This document shows, in pieces, positions 27,322-37,610 of a DNA stretch of 64,000 nt (the first letter of the stretch is position 1; every line of letters starts with the position of its first letter). Below the pieces are notes generated by a model. It did no database searches, was not told the origin of the DNA, and worked only from the letters and a program-made list of their open reading frames with translations. Both the position numbers and the translations under genes were made by a program. This DNA comes from Pseudomonadota bacterium (GTDB lineage: Bacteria > Pseudomonadota > Gammaproteobacteria > Burkholderiales > Gallionellaceae): contig JAJZTF010000015.1 in assembly GCA_021821945.1 (NCBI GenBank), positions 1-64,000 on the forward strand. The letters run 5' to 3'.

Positions 27322-27783
27322 ATGGACTACCAGGCAAAATTATATACACCGTTCTCCGTGCTCGGCATACGCTGCGCTCGGGATGCACTGACCGGCATTG
27401 ACTTTCTGCCCTTGGACGAGAGGACGAAGGCACCGGAGGGCTTGTTCGCTGCGCTTGTGTGTGAAGAGCTCATGCGCTACCTCGACGATCCTGCGCATGT
27501 CTTTTCCATCCCCATCGATCCGGCAGGAACCCCCCATCAGAAAAAAGTGTGGCAGGCCCTGCTCGGGATACCGTGCGGACAAACCAGAAGCTACGGGGAG
27601 ATCGCCGCCGAGCTTGCTTCGGGCGCGCAGGCTGTCGGACAGGCTTGCGGCGCGAATCCGATACCCGTCATCATCCCCTGCCACCGCGTTCTCGGAAAGG
27701 CGGGGCTGGGCGGGTTCATGAAGCATGCGGGCGGCGCCCCGCTGGACATCAAGCGCTGGCTGCTCGCGCATGAAAGACGCTGA
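27322..27783 (+). CDS. ogt: methylated-DNA-[protein]-cysteine S-methyltransferase
   Basis: Suicide DNA-repair protein that removes methyl from O6-methylguanine. The 153-residue protein has TPHQKKVWQALLGIPCGQTRSYGEIA (helix-turn-helix with the arginine finger), VGQACGANPIPVIIPCHRVLG with the acceptor Cys in PCHRV, and GLGGFMKHAGG. It starts 10 bases after the terminator and overlaps xerD by 14 bases. The N-terminal domain is short, as in Ogt-type enzymes. Confidence 0.93.
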   Translation: MDYQAKLYTPFSVLGIRCARDALTGIDFLPLDERTKAPEGLFAALVCEELMRYLDDPAHVFSIPIDPAGTPHQKKVWQALLGIPCGQTRSYGEIAAELASGAQAVGQACGANPIPVIIPCHRVLGKAGLGGFMKHAGGAPLDIKRWLLAHERR

Positions 27784-28666
27784 GCTTCTCGACGAGTTCA
27801 CGGACAGCCTGTGGCTGGAAGACGGGCTCTCGCGCAACACGCTGGAGAGCTATCGGAGGGATCTTGTGAAGTTTGCGGCATGGCTGCGCGAGCGGCGGAA
27901 TGCAGGGTTGCTGGAGACCACCCACGCGGACATACAGGGATATCTGGGAGAAATGTTCACGGTCGAGCACGCGAAGGCGAGTTCCACCGGGCGCAGCCTC
28001 TCGAGCCTCAAGCGCCTTTACCGCCATCTTCTGAGGCAGGGAAGGATAGAGGTCGATCCGACGCTGCAGGTCGACGCGCCCAAGTTGCCGCGCCAGCTTC
28101 CCAAGACGCTTACTGAAAAGGATGTCGAGCTCATCCTTGGCGTACCGGAAATTGAAACCCCGCTGGGGCTTCGCGACCGCGCGATGCTGGAGGTGCTTTA
28201 CGCGTGCGGATTGCGGGTGACCGAGCTCGTGAGCCTGAAGCTTGCCCAGGTGAGCATGGACATGGGGGCGTTGCGTGTGACCGGCAAGGGAAGCAAGGAG
28301 CGCATGGTGCCCCTGGGAGAGGAGGCGCTGGACTGGCTAGGTCGCTATGTGTCGACCGCTAGATCCGTGCTTCTGGGGGCGCAGGTGAGCGACGACCTCT
28401 TCGTCACGGTCCGCGGCGAAAGCATGACGCGCCAGATGTTCTGGCAGCTGGTCAAGAAGCATGCGAAGCGCGCAGGCATAGACAAGCCGATCTCCCCTCA
28501 CACGCTGCGCCATGCATTCGCCACGCACCTTCTGAACCATGGCGCGGACCTGCGCGTGGTGCAGATGCTGCTGGGCCATGCGAACATCTCCACAACGCAG
28601 ATATACACCCATGTCGCGCGCGAGCGGCTGAAGCAGCTGCACGCGCGCCACCACCCGAGAGGCTAG
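27770..28666 (+). CDS. xerD: tyrosine recombinase XerD
   Basis: Site-specific recombinase that resolves chromosome dimers at dif with XerC. The 298-residue protein has an N-terminal SAM-like core-binding domain (WLEDGLSRNTLESYRRDL) and a catalytic domain with Arg in ACGLRVTELVSL, Lys in VTGKGSKERMVPLG, HTLRHAFATHLLNHGADLRVVQMLLGH (His, Arg and His) and the nucleophile in TTQIYTHVARERL. The WLEDGLSRNTL pattern favours XerD over XerC. Translation probably couples with ogt through the overlap. Confidence 0.93.
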   Translation: MKDAELLDEFTDSLWLEDGLSRNTLESYRRDLVKFAAWLRERRNAGLLETTHADIQGYLGEMFTVEHAKASSTGRSLSSLKRLYRHLLRQGRIEVDPTLQVDAPKLPRQLPKTLTEKDVELILGVPEIETPLGLRDRAMLEVLYACGLRVTELVSLKLAQVSMDMGALRVTGKGSKERMVPLGEEALDWLGRYVSTARSVLLGAQVSDDLFVTVRGESMTRQMFWQLVKKHAKRAGIDKPISPHTLRHAFATHLLNHGADLRVVQMLLGHANISTTQIYTHVARERLKQLHARHHPRG

Positions 28667-29061
28667 TCCCGCCCGCGATCCCTCTCGCGGCGGCCGAATC
28701 CGTCGTGGTCCTCGTCGTGCCTGTCGAATCTGCGTTCGTCGCGACGGTAGCGCGGCGCATACTCGTGCCTGTACCAGCTGTCCCTGACGAAATAGACGCG
28801 CTCGCGGCATGCGTTGTATTCGTGGCAGTGGCGGCGCCAGTTCTTCGCATATCCGGGCGGCACGCGCAGGTAGATGGGCGGGCGGCTCATCGGCACGGGA
28901 CCGACGGTCATAGGCTGGCTGTAGATCAGCTGGGGTTGCGGGAAGTTGTTCATGTCCAGCCTGCCATAGAAGCCGGGCTCGCCTATGCTGACCGATACGC
29001 CGACTTCCGCGTATGCCTGATTGAAGAGGACGAAGGACAATGCAATTAAGAAAGATTTCAT
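28663..29061 (-). CDS. exported Arg/Asp-rich hypothetical protein
   Basis: Small secreted protein of 132 residues with signal peptide MKSFLIALSFVLFNQAYAE. The mature part has GVSVSIGEPGFYGRLD, PQLIYSQPMTV, PPIYLRVPPGYAKNWRRHC and a strongly charged tail rich in Arg, Asp, Glu and His. Similar small periplasmic proteins with a YLRVPPG(Y/H)xxxW...H motif occur in betaproteobacteria without known role. Two cysteines lie seven residues apart. It is convergent with xerD, overlapping by 4 bases. Confidence 0.6.
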   Translation of the reverse strand: MKSFLIALSFVLFNQAYAEVGVSVSIGEPGFYGRLDMNNFPQPQLIYSQPMTVGPVPMSRPPIYLRVPPGYAKNWRRHCHEYNACRERVYFVRDSWYRHEYAPRYRRDERRFDRHDEDHDGFGRRERDRGRD

Positions 29062-29113
29062 GTCGGCTCCCGAAGGTCTTCAGAGGACCGGATGATACGC
29101 CCAAATCGCGGAC

Positions 29114-30610
29114 TTATGTCCCGGGGAGATTCTCCATCGCCTCCTCTATGCGCTGGCAGAGCGTCTTCAGGACCTTGATGCGGGAAAAATTCTTGTCGTT
29201 CGCCTCGACCAGCGTCCAGGGAGCGATCTCGGTGCTTGTCCTGTCCACCATGTCGCATACGGCCTGTTCGTATTCATCCCATTTCTCGCGGTTCCGCCAG
29301 TCTTCAGGCGTGATCTTGAAATGCTTGAACTCGACGGCCTCCCTTTCCTTGAAGCGCCTCAACTGTTCGTCCTTGCTGATGGAAAGCCAGAACTTGACCA
29401 CCACGATGTTGTGGCGCACAAGCTGGGACTCGAAATCGTTGATCTCGCTGTAGGCGCGCATCCAGTCGGCTTGCGAGCAGAGCTTCTCGACGCGCTCGAC
29501 GAGCACCCTGCCATACCAGGATCGGTCGAAGATCGTCATGCGGCCTCTTCTCGGGATGTGCCGCCAGAAGCGCCATAGATAGGGCTGGGCACGCTCCTCC
29601 TCTGTGGGCGCTGCGATCGGCACGACGTCATAGTAGCGTGCATCCAGCGCGCCCGTGACACGCCTTATCGCGCCCCCCTTGCCTGCCGCATCGTTTCCCT
29701 CGAACAACGCGATCACGGTGAGCCTCTTGAATTTCGGGTGGCGTGTCAGAAGCGCCAGCCTGCCCTGGTGCTTTTCCAGTTCATCGGCATAGTGCTTCCT
29801 GGCGATCTTCTGCTTCAAGTTCAGCGTCTTCAGGATGTCCAGGTTGTCTATCGATGGCAGCGGCGGAGGCGCGGCGATCTCGTTTTTCAATGATGCCGCC
29901 TCGTTCAGCCGCTTGCGGATCGCATCGAGTATGGTTCTCCCCACGGTAAGGCTGCGGTAGCGGGGGTCATAGCCTTCGACTATCGTCCATGGCGCCTCGG
30001 CCGTGCTGGTATGCCGGATGACGCTGTCGGCCACCGCATGAAACTTGTCGTATTTTTTGTAATGATCCCAGTCCCGCCTGGTCACGCGCCAGCGGGTCTT
30101 GGGATTCTTCTCGAGCGTCTTCAGTCTTTCCTTCTGCCTGTCCCGGGAGAGGTGCATCCAGAATTTCAGGATCAGCGCACCCTCGTCGGCCAGCATGGTC
30201 TCGAAGCGCCTTGCGCTCTCGAGGCTCTGGTCCAGATCCGCGCGTTTTATTCGATTCTCCACTCGCCTGATGATCGTGTCCGTGTACCATGACCCCAGAA
30301 AGATGCCGATTCTTCCCTTCGGCGGCAGTGCGCGCCAGTAGCGCCACATCTCCGGGCGGTCGAGTTCCTCGTCGGAGGGGTCGCCCATGCCGTGGGTCTG
30401 CAAATAGCGTGGATCCATCCATTCGTTGAGCAGGTTTGCGGTTTCTCCGCGTCCGGCTCCATCCACGCCCCCCATCAGGATGATCACTGGAAATTGCGCG
30501 AGCTTTGCCATGTCGAGTTGTGCCTCGAGCAGGGCGGCGCGCAGGGCGGGGACCTCCCTGGCGTAAGCCTTCTTGCCTATGCTGTGGCCGATCTCGGCTG
30601 ATTCGAACAT
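29114..30610 (-). CDS. pap: two-domain PPK2, polyphosphate:AMP phosphotransferase
   Basis: Cytosolic enzyme of 498 residues expected to make ADP from AMP and polyphosphate. It holds two PPK2 domains. The C-terminal one (about 240-498) has an intact Walker A FEGNDAAGKGGAIRRV, the lid PYLWRFWRHIP and Walker B-like MTIFDRSWYGRVLVER. The N-terminal one (about 10-230) has GGVDGAGRGETANLL, where Walker Lys is replaced by Arg, and IFLGSWYTDTI where Asp-Arg is Leu-Gly. The N-terminal domain is probably structural, as reported for class II PPK2s. It lies 3 bases after sixA and close to ppk1. Confidence 0.88.
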   Translation of the reverse strand: MFESAEIGHSIGKKAYAREVPALRAALLEAQLDMAKLAQFPVIILMGGVDGAGRGETANLLNEWMDPRYLQTHGMGDPSDEELDRPEMWRYWRALPPKGRIGIFLGSWYTDTIIRRVENRIKRADLDQSLESARRFETMLADEGALILKFWMHLSRDRQKERLKTLEKNPKTRWRVTRRDWDHYKKYDKFHAVADSVIRHTSTAEAPWTIVEGYDPRYRSLTVGRTILDAIRKRLNEAASLKNEIAAPPPLPSIDNLDILKTLNLKQKIARKHYADELEKHQGRLALLTRHPKFKRLTVIALFEGNDAAGKGGAIRRVTGALDARYYDVVPIAAPTEEERAQPYLWRFWRHIPRRGRMTIFDRSWYGRVLVERVEKLCSQADWMRAYSEINDFESQLVRHNIVVVKFWLSISKDEQLRRFKEREAVEFKHFKITPEDWRNREKWDEYEQAVCDMVDRTSTEIAPWTLVEANDKNFSRIKVLKTLCQRIEEAMENLPGT

Positions 30611-30613
30611 GGG

Positions 30614-31057
30614 CTAGAGGAAATCCGGCGTGATGGCGAGGCGCACCGTGGTCTCTGCATCTCCCTCGTCGCGGCTCAGCCACCACAGTCCGCTCTTCTT
30701 GATGCGCAGGGGCTCGCAGCCTAGGAGCTGTGCGGCGACCATGCCCAGGGTCGGCTGGTGGCCGACCACCAGCACCGTCTGACCGGATCTGGGCCATCCG
30801 GCCGCCTGAAGCACCGCATGGGCGGAGGCGCCGGGTGCGATGGACGCTACCGTGGTGAATCTGTCCGTGAGCGCCGCGACCGTCTGCTGGGTGCGGATTG
30901 CGGGGCTCACCAGTATGCGCGTGTCGCGGGGCAGATGCCGCCGCAGGAAATCGGCGGTTTTCTCGGCCTGCTTCCTCCCCTTCTCGGTCAGCTTGCGCGA
31001 AATATCCGGCGAGCCGTCTTCGGCTTCTGCATGTCGCCACAGGATCAGGTCCATCAT
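30614..31057 (-). CDS. sixA: SixA-type phosphohistidine phosphatase
   Basis: Histidine-phosphatase-superfamily protein of 147 residues. LILWRHAEAEDG holds the RHG-type catalytic His, PDISRKLTEKGRKQAEKTADFL follows, and VLVVGHQPTLGMVAAQLLG holds the second His. SixA dephosphorylates phosphohistidine on Hpt domains or the nitrogen-PTS. It forms a tight operon with the PPK2 gene (3-base gap), suggesting a role in phosphate metabolism here; that is inference. Confidence 0.85.
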   Translation of the reverse strand: MMDLILWRHAEAEDGSPDISRKLTEKGRKQAEKTADFLRRHLPRDTRILVSPAIRTQQTVAALTDRFTTVASIAPGASAHAVLQAAGWPRSGQTVLVVGHQPTLGMVAAQLLGCEPLRIKKSGLWWLSRDEGDAETTVRLAITPDFL

Positions 31058-31093
31058 GCCTCCAAATATTACCGTTTACATGCGGTTTATAGC

Positions 31094-31108
31094 GTATATA
31101 CTATATAC
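31094..31108. promoter_or_regulatory. perfect 15-bp palindrome in the sixA / basic-protein divergent region
   Basis: GTATATACTATATAC is a perfect inverted repeat (GTATATA-C-TATATAC) in the 76-base gap between divergent sixA and the gene at 31134. It overlaps a possible -10 box, TATACT, which follows a TTTACA with a 16-base spacer on the plus strand. It is a good candidate operator. Confidence 0.5.
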
Positions 31109-31133
31109 ACGATTTTAACCCAAAGAGGATGAC

Positions 31134-31544
31134 ATGAGCACGAAAAAAGCCGTAAAGACTGCAAAACCGCTGAGTGCGCCGGCCGCAAAGCCTGTGAAGG
31201 CCGTGCCAGCGAAGAAGGCGGCGGCACCCAGGCCTGCAGCTCCGAAGCTTTCCGCCAAGGCCGCAAAAGCAGTGCCATCCGTCAAGGCCGAGAAACCCGC
31301 CAAGCCTTCGAAGCCTGCGAAGAAGCCCAAGGTGGTGCGCGACAGCTTCACCATGCCCCAGAGCGAATATCAGAAGATCGCCCAGATCAAGGCGGTGTGC
31401 CTGAAGTCAGGCATGCAGGTGAAGAAGAGCGAGGTGCTGAGGGCGGGCGTGATCGCGCTTTGTTCGATGAGCGATGCGCAGCTGATCAAGGCGCTGGGAA
31501 CCCTGGACAAGATCAAGACGGGGCGCCCTAACAAGCAGCACTGA
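31134..31544 (+). CDS. Lys/Ala/Pro-rich basic protein with a conserved C-terminal helical domain
   Basis: Protein of 136 residues in two parts. Residues 1-66 are a low-complexity Lys/Ala/Pro tail like histone H1 or AlgP repeats (AKKAAAPRPAAPK, KPAKPSKPAKKPK). Residues 67-136 are ordered: VVRDSFTMPQSEYQKIAQIK, then SGMQVKKSEVLRAGVIAL and a short tail. The SFTMPxxEYxxI...KKSEVLRAGV pattern resembles a ribbon-helix-helix DNA-binding fold. I infer a nucleoid- or polyphosphate-associated DNA-binding protein; basic Lys-rich proteins are common at polyphosphate loci. The function is not established. An AAAGAGG ribosome site precedes the ATG. Confidence 0.6.
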   Translation: MSTKKAVKTAKPLSAPAAKPVKAVPAKKAAAPRPAAPKLSAKAAKAVPSVKAEKPAKPSKPAKKPKVVRDSFTMPQSEYQKIAQIKAVCLKSGMQVKKSEVLRAGVIALCSMSDAQLIKALGTLDKIKTGRPNKQH

Positions 31545-31547
31545 GTC

Positions 31548-33626
31548 TCAGCCTTTGACCGGCGTGCTGGAGAGCAGCTTCAGGAGAGAATTCTGTGCAC
31601 AGCTCTTTTCGGCGCGCCTCGGGCTCTTCTGGCGGTAATGCCCGTCAGCGTCCATATCCCACGCCTGGCAGTTGTCCTTCAGGTAGACTTTCAGGCCTTC
31701 ATCTATCACGCGCTTCTTGAGTTTCCGGTCGAGCAGCGGGAAGCAGACCTCGATGCGCCTGAAGAAATTCCTATCCATCCAGTCCGCGCTCGCAAGATAC
31801 ACGTCGTGCTTCAAATCGTTCCTGAAATAGAAGATGCGGGTGTGCTCCAGGAAGCGTCCTATGATGGAGCGCACCCTGATGTTTTCCGAGAGTCCGGGTA
31901 CGCCGGGACGCAATGCGCATACGCCACGCACGATCAGGTCGACCTTGACGCCGGCCTGGGATGCCTCATAGAGCGCCGAGATGATGCCGGGTTCGAGGAG
32001 CGCGTTCATCTTGGCGATGATGTGGCCGCGCCTGCCTGCTTTCGCCAGCCGGGTTTCGTTGTTTATGGAACGCAGGATCTCGGCGTGCAAGGAGAAGGGG
32101 GACTGCCAGAGGTGATTCAGCTTGCGCGCACGCCCAAGGCTGGTCAGCTGGCTGAACACCTCGTTGACGTCCGCGCAGACTTCCTCGCTGCAGGTGAAGA
32201 GCCCGAAATCCGTATACAGCTTTGCGGTTTGCGGATGATAGTTTCCGGTGCCGAGATGGACATAGCGGTGCAGCCTGCCCGCCTCCCTGCGAACCACCAT
32301 CAGCATCTTCGCATGGGTCTTGTGGCCGACCACGCCGTAGACCACATGCGCGCCGACTTCCTCCAGCCGGTTCGCCCAGTTTATGTTGGCCTCCTCGTCG
32401 AATCGCGCCAGCAGCTCGACCACGACGGTGACTTCCTTCCCGCGCTTTGCCGCTGCGATCAGCGCCTCCATCAGCGCCGAATCGGCACCTGTCCGGTACA
32501 CGGTCTGCTTGATGGCGACAACGTCAGGGTCGCTGGCAGCCTGCTGGATGAAGTCGATCACGGGCTTGAACGACTGGTAAGGGTGATGCAGGAGGATGTC
32601 TCCCTTGCGCATCGCCTTGAACATGTCCGCGCCTTTCTTCTGCAGCAAGCTGGGTATGCCGGGCACGAATGCGGGAAACTTCAGGTCGTCGCGGGCGACG
32701 AGATTGGGGATTTCCATCAGGCGCACCAGGTTCACGGGACCGTGAACGCGGTAGAGATCGTCCGCGGTGAGATTGAATTCCTTGAGCAGCAGGGCTTCTA
32801 TCTGCGGCGAGCAGTTGTCCGCGATTTCAAGGCGCACCGCGTCGCCGAAATGGCGCTGCGGCAGCTCGCCCTGCAGGCTTAGTCGCAGATTCTTGACCTC
32901 CTCCTCATCGACGAACAGGTTGCTGTTGCGCGTGACGCGGAACTGGAAGCAGCCAAGCACCTCCATGCCGCTGAAGAGCTCGCCGACATGGGCGTGCAGT
33001 ATGGATGAGAGGAACACGAAGCCGTATTCGCAGCCGCTTATCTCGGCCGGCAGCAATATGGTGCGCGGAAGCACCCGGGGCGCCTGCACAATCGCGCGCG
33101 TGGAGTTGCGGCCGAACGCATCCCGCCCCTGCAGTTCGACTGCGAAATTCAGGCTCTTGTTGAGCACCCTGGGAAAGGGATGGGCGGGATCCAGCCCTAT
33201 CGGCGTCAGTACCGGCATGACTTCGCGGAAGAAGAAGTCCTTCAGCCATTCCTGCTGCTCGGCATTCCAGTGGGTGCGGCGCAGAAACCGGATGCCCTGT
33301 TCGGCCAGCGCTGGCGTGATCTCATCGTTGAAAAGGCGGTATTGATGTTCGATCAGCCGGTGCGCCTCCTGACGCACGAGCCTGAGCGTCTGCTTTGCGC
33401 TCATGCCATCGGGGCTGGTCGAGATTCCGCCCAGCTTGATCTGCTCCATCAGGCCGGCCACGCGGATTTCGAAGAATTCGTCGAGATTGCTGCTGCCTAT
33501 GCAGAGGTACTTCAACCGCTCGAGCAGCGGGATGCGCGTGTCTTCAGCCTGGGCGAGAACCCGCCTGTTGAACTCGAGCTGGCCGAGTTCGCGGTTCAAA
33601 AACTGCTGGGGAGCGTGTTTCTGCAA
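31548..33626 (-). CDS. ppk1: polyphosphate kinase 1
   Basis: Reversible synthesis of polyphosphate from ATP. The 692-residue protein has the N domain (FLNRELGQLEFNRRVLAQAED), a head domain and two phospholipase-D-like catalytic domains. VYGVVGHKTHAKMLMVVRRE contains the autophosphorylated His, and RYVHLGTGNYHPQTAKLYTDFGLF follows. IIAKMNALLEPGIISALYEASQAG and RIFYFRN complete the family set. It starts 8 bases after yggX on the same strand, suggesting cotranscription, and is convergent with the Lys-rich gene. Confidence 0.95.
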   Translation of the reverse strand: MQKHAPQQFLNRELGQLEFNRRVLAQAEDTRIPLLERLKYLCIGSSNLDEFFEIRVAGLMEQIKLGGISTSPDGMSAKQTLRLVRQEAHRLIEHQYRLFNDEITPALAEQGIRFLRRTHWNAEQQEWLKDFFFREVMPVLTPIGLDPAHPFPRVLNKSLNFAVELQGRDAFGRNSTRAIVQAPRVLPRTILLPAEISGCEYGFVFLSSILHAHVGELFSGMEVLGCFQFRVTRNSNLFVDEEEVKNLRLSLQGELPQRHFGDAVRLEIADNCSPQIEALLLKEFNLTADDLYRVHGPVNLVRLMEIPNLVARDDLKFPAFVPGIPSLLQKKGADMFKAMRKGDILLHHPYQSFKPVIDFIQQAASDPDVVAIKQTVYRTGADSALMEALIAAAKRGKEVTVVVELLARFDEEANINWANRLEEVGAHVVYGVVGHKTHAKMLMVVRREAGRLHRYVHLGTGNYHPQTAKLYTDFGLFTCSEEVCADVNEVFSQLTSLGRARKLNHLWQSPFSLHAEILRSINNETRLAKAGRRGHIIAKMNALLEPGIISALYEASQAGVKVDLIVRGVCALRPGVPGLSENIRVRSIIGRFLEHTRIFYFRNDLKHDVYLASADWMDRNFFRRIEVCFPLLDRKLKKRVIDEGLKVYLKDNCQAWDMDADGHYRQKSPRRAEKSCAQNSLLKLLSSTPVKG

Positions 33627-33634
33627 TCTTTTCC

Positions 33635-33904
33635 CTATCTTTGCGGGGTATAGCCTTCCGGCATCTGCGCGCCCGAGCCGAAGAAATAGTTCTCCATCTG
33701 GGCCGCGAGGTATTTGCGGGCTGCAGGATCGGCGAGATTCAGGCGATTCTCGTTGACCAGCATGGTCTGGAACTTGATCCAGCCCTGCCAGGCTTCCTTG
33801 GAAACGTTGTCGAAAATCCTCTGGCCCAGCGGGCCTGGATAGGGAAGGCGATCAAGCCCTTCGGCTTCGCGTCCGAGTTTTACGCATTGAACCATTCTAG
33901 TCAT
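33635..33904 (-). CDS. yggX: oxidative damage protection / Fe(II)-trafficking protein YggX
   Basis: Small cytosolic protein of 89 residues that protects iron-sulfur clusters. [48 protein letters not shown] and [12 protein letters not shown] are the family signature; the N-terminal Cys is present. The start at 33904 follows family convention; an in-frame ATG 5 codons upstream is possible. It is the leader of a probable yggX-ppk1 operon. Confidence 0.95.
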   Translation of the reverse strand: MTRMVQCVKLGREAEGLDRLPYPGPLGQRIFDNVSKEAWQGWIKFQTMLVNENRLNLADPAARKYLAAQMENYFFGSGAQMPEGYTPQR

Positions 33905-33965
33905 GTTGCATTTCTCCATTCGATGAATTGTACGGCGTGATTATGACACTTACGCGACGGCCTGT

Positions 33966-34823
33966 TCATAGGCCGTTCTTGTGCAGGATGAAAACGGTGG
34001 CCGACGCCACAAGGCAATAAAGCCCGAAAAGCGGCCAGCGGCCATTTTCGAGCCAGCTCGATAGCCACTTCAATGCAAAAAGGCCCGCGACAAAGCTGAA
34101 GGCCATGCCAAGCAGGCTGGGCATGAAGACCTGCGCCATGCTGGCTGTCGAGGAAACCTGCTGCTGATGAAGCAGGCGCAATGCCTCGCGCGCGATGACC
34201 GGCGGTGTCAGCACGACCGCAAGCGCGAAGCTGAATGCCTCGAGCTTCTGTCTCGATATGCCCATCAGCAGACCGGCCGAGATGGTCGCCCCCGATCTCG
34301 AGAAGCCGCGAAAGGGAAGGCAGAGGCCCTGCACCGCGCCTATGAGGCAGGACTCCTTCATGCGCAGCGGAACGCGGGAATTGGAACCGGTCTGGCTTCT
34401 GATGCCGGCATAAAGGATCAGGATGCCGACGGCTGCGAGCGCTGCCGAGATCAGGGTCATGTTGCCGAACAGCAGCTCGATCTCTGCATGAGGAATGCCC
34501 TTCATGAAGAATTTTTCGATGGCGAACTTGAGCGCCAGTCCCACAGCACCCGTCAAGACGGTCGCAGCCATGATGAGCTTCACGGTCTCCCAGAACACTT
34601 CCCTGGAGGAGAAGAAGTTCTCCTTCCAGGTTTTCCAGAAGAAGAAGATCACCGCGAACATCGTGCCGGTGTGCAGCATCACGAGAAGGAGCGTCATTTC
34701 CGGCGCGGTGGGGTCGAGTCCCATCAGTTTCTCCGCCACGATCACATGGGCCGAGCTCGATACGGGCAGGAGTTCGGCGGCACCCTGGACGATGGCGAGG
34801 GTCAGGATTTGCAGTAGGGTCAT
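33966..34823 (-). CDS. uppP: undecaprenyl-diphosphate phosphatase UppP (BacA)
   Basis: Inner-membrane enzyme that recycles the undecaprenyl carrier for peptidoglycan and surface polysaccharides; overexpression gives bacitracin resistance in E. coli. The 285-residue protein has about eight membrane segments. The active-site motifs are QGAAELLPVSSSAHVIVAE (family consensus uses T-E-F; here A-E-L) and RGFSRSGATISAGLLMG. It lies 23 bases after thiC on the same strand and may be cotranscribed. Confidence 0.92.
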   Translation of the reverse strand: MTLLQILTLAIVQGAAELLPVSSSAHVIVAEKLMGLDPTAPEMTLLLVMLHTGTMFAVIFFFWKTWKENFFSSREVFWETVKLIMAATVLTGAVGLALKFAIEKFFMKGIPHAEIELLFGNMTLISAALAAVGILILYAGIRSQTGSNSRVPLRMKESCLIGAVQGLCLPFRGFSRSGATISAGLLMGISRQKLEAFSFALAVVLTPPVIAREALRLLHQQQVSSTASMAQVFMPSLLGMAFSFVAGLFALKWLSSWLENGRWPLFGLYCLVASATVFILHKNGL

Positions 34824-34846
34824 TTTCGAATTCCGGTAGAGTGGGT

Positions 34847-36748
<1,902 letters not shown>

Positions 36749-36756
<8 letters not shown>

Positions 36757-36835
36757 TACGACGGCATTATCCGTACAGGTTCAAAGGGTATGTCTCACCT
36801 TGCCCGCGATGCAGACAAAGACCCCCAGCGAGAAG
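36749..36835 (-). promoter_or_regulatory. TPP riboswitch (THI element) controlling thiC
   Basis: The minus strand reads GCTGGGGGT near the 5' end, then GGTGAGACATACCC, ACCCTTTGAACCTG and GCCGTCGTAGGGAAGCA. These match the THI-box landmarks: the GGGGGT/ACCC P2 stem, the GAGA pyrimidine sensor (usually CTGAGA, here GTGAGA), the CCTTTGAACCTG segment and GTAGGGAAGC. A GCTTC/GAAGC P1 stem closes the aptamer. The 3' end is about 36 bases from the thiC start. Confidence 0.92.
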
Positions 36836-36885
36836 CGCAAGGTACTGGAAAAGCAGGCCGAAAGCAACCGGCTTCTGCCGTCAGG

Positions 36886-36915
36886 TTGAGCACGAACGCG
36901 GTGTGTTGTTATACT
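36886..36915 (+). promoter_or_regulatory. sigma-70 promoter for pcm-tolC
   Basis: TTGAGC (36886-36891), an 18-base spacer and TATACT (36910-36915) lie 33 bases upstream of the pcm start. Consensus match only. Confidence 0.5.
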
Positions 36916-36947
36916 GCGCCTCGAGATTACACTGGATGGATGGAAAA

Positions 36948-37598
36948 ATGCAGAATATGGAACAGGCCCGGTTCAATATGATAGAGCAGCAGATTCGTCC
37001 GTGGGATGTGCTGGATACGAGGATTCTCGATCTGCTTCATCGCGTCCGCAGGGAACAATTCGTGCCGGCAGACAAGAAGGCCATGGCCTTCATGGACATG
37101 GAGATCCCTTTGGGCAAGGGGGCGAGCATGTGGCCGCCGAAACTCGAGGCGCGCGTGCTGCAGGAGCTGCATGTAAAGCGCAGCGATCGCGTCCTAGAAG
37201 TGGGCACAGGCAGCGGATATCTGACCGCGTTGCTTTCCGCGCTCGCCTCGCATGTCACGTCCGTCGAGATCAATCATGAGCTGAGCGAGATCGCGAAATC
37301 GCATCTGCATGCGCATCATTGCGAGAATGTCACGCTGGAAACAGGCGATGCCTCCCATGGATGGGAAGGCAAATACGATGTCATCGTGCTGACCGGTTCG
37401 ACGCCGGTATTGCCCAGGTCCTTCCAGGAGAGCCTGAACATCGGCGGGCGACTGTTCGCGATCGTGGGCGAGGCGCCCCTGATGGAAGCCAAGCTGATCA
37501 CGAGGGTCGCGCCCGATGTATTCGAGACGGTCAACCTGCTTGAAACCTCTGTCGCGCCTCTTGAGAACGCAGAGCAGCCGGCGCGGTTTGTCTTCTGA
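36948..37598 (+). CDS. pcm: protein-L-isoaspartate O-methyltransferase family protein
   Basis: SAM-dependent methyltransferase of 216 residues; the family repairs isoaspartyl residues. The N-terminal MIEQQIRPWDVLDTRILDLL and REQFVP are typical of the branch found beside tolC in betaproteobacteria. The motifs are VLEVGTGSGYLTALLSALA (motif I), VTSVEINHEL and YDVIVLTGS. The substrate-binding region is weaker than in E. coli Pcm, so the true substrate may differ. Starts at 36948 or 36957 are both possible; upstream open frame runs into the riboswitch and is not coding. tolC follows 12 bases later. Confidence 0.8.
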   Translation: MQNMEQARFNMIEQQIRPWDVLDTRILDLLHRVRREQFVPADKKAMAFMDMEIPLGKGASMWPPKLEARVLQELHVKRSDRVLEVGTGSGYLTALLSALASHVTSVEINHELSEIAKSHLHAHHCENVTLETGDASHGWEGKYDVIVLTGSTPVLPRSFQESLNIGGRLFAIVGEAPLMEAKLITRVAPDVFETVNLLETSVAPLENAEQPARFVF

Positions 37599-37610
37599 GC
37601 CGCGGGTCAG

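Noticed and set aside
31541..31551. CTGAGTCTCAG palindrome between the Lys-rich gene and ppk1
   Set aside because: It contains both stop codons; the symmetry is likely a result of convergent stops.
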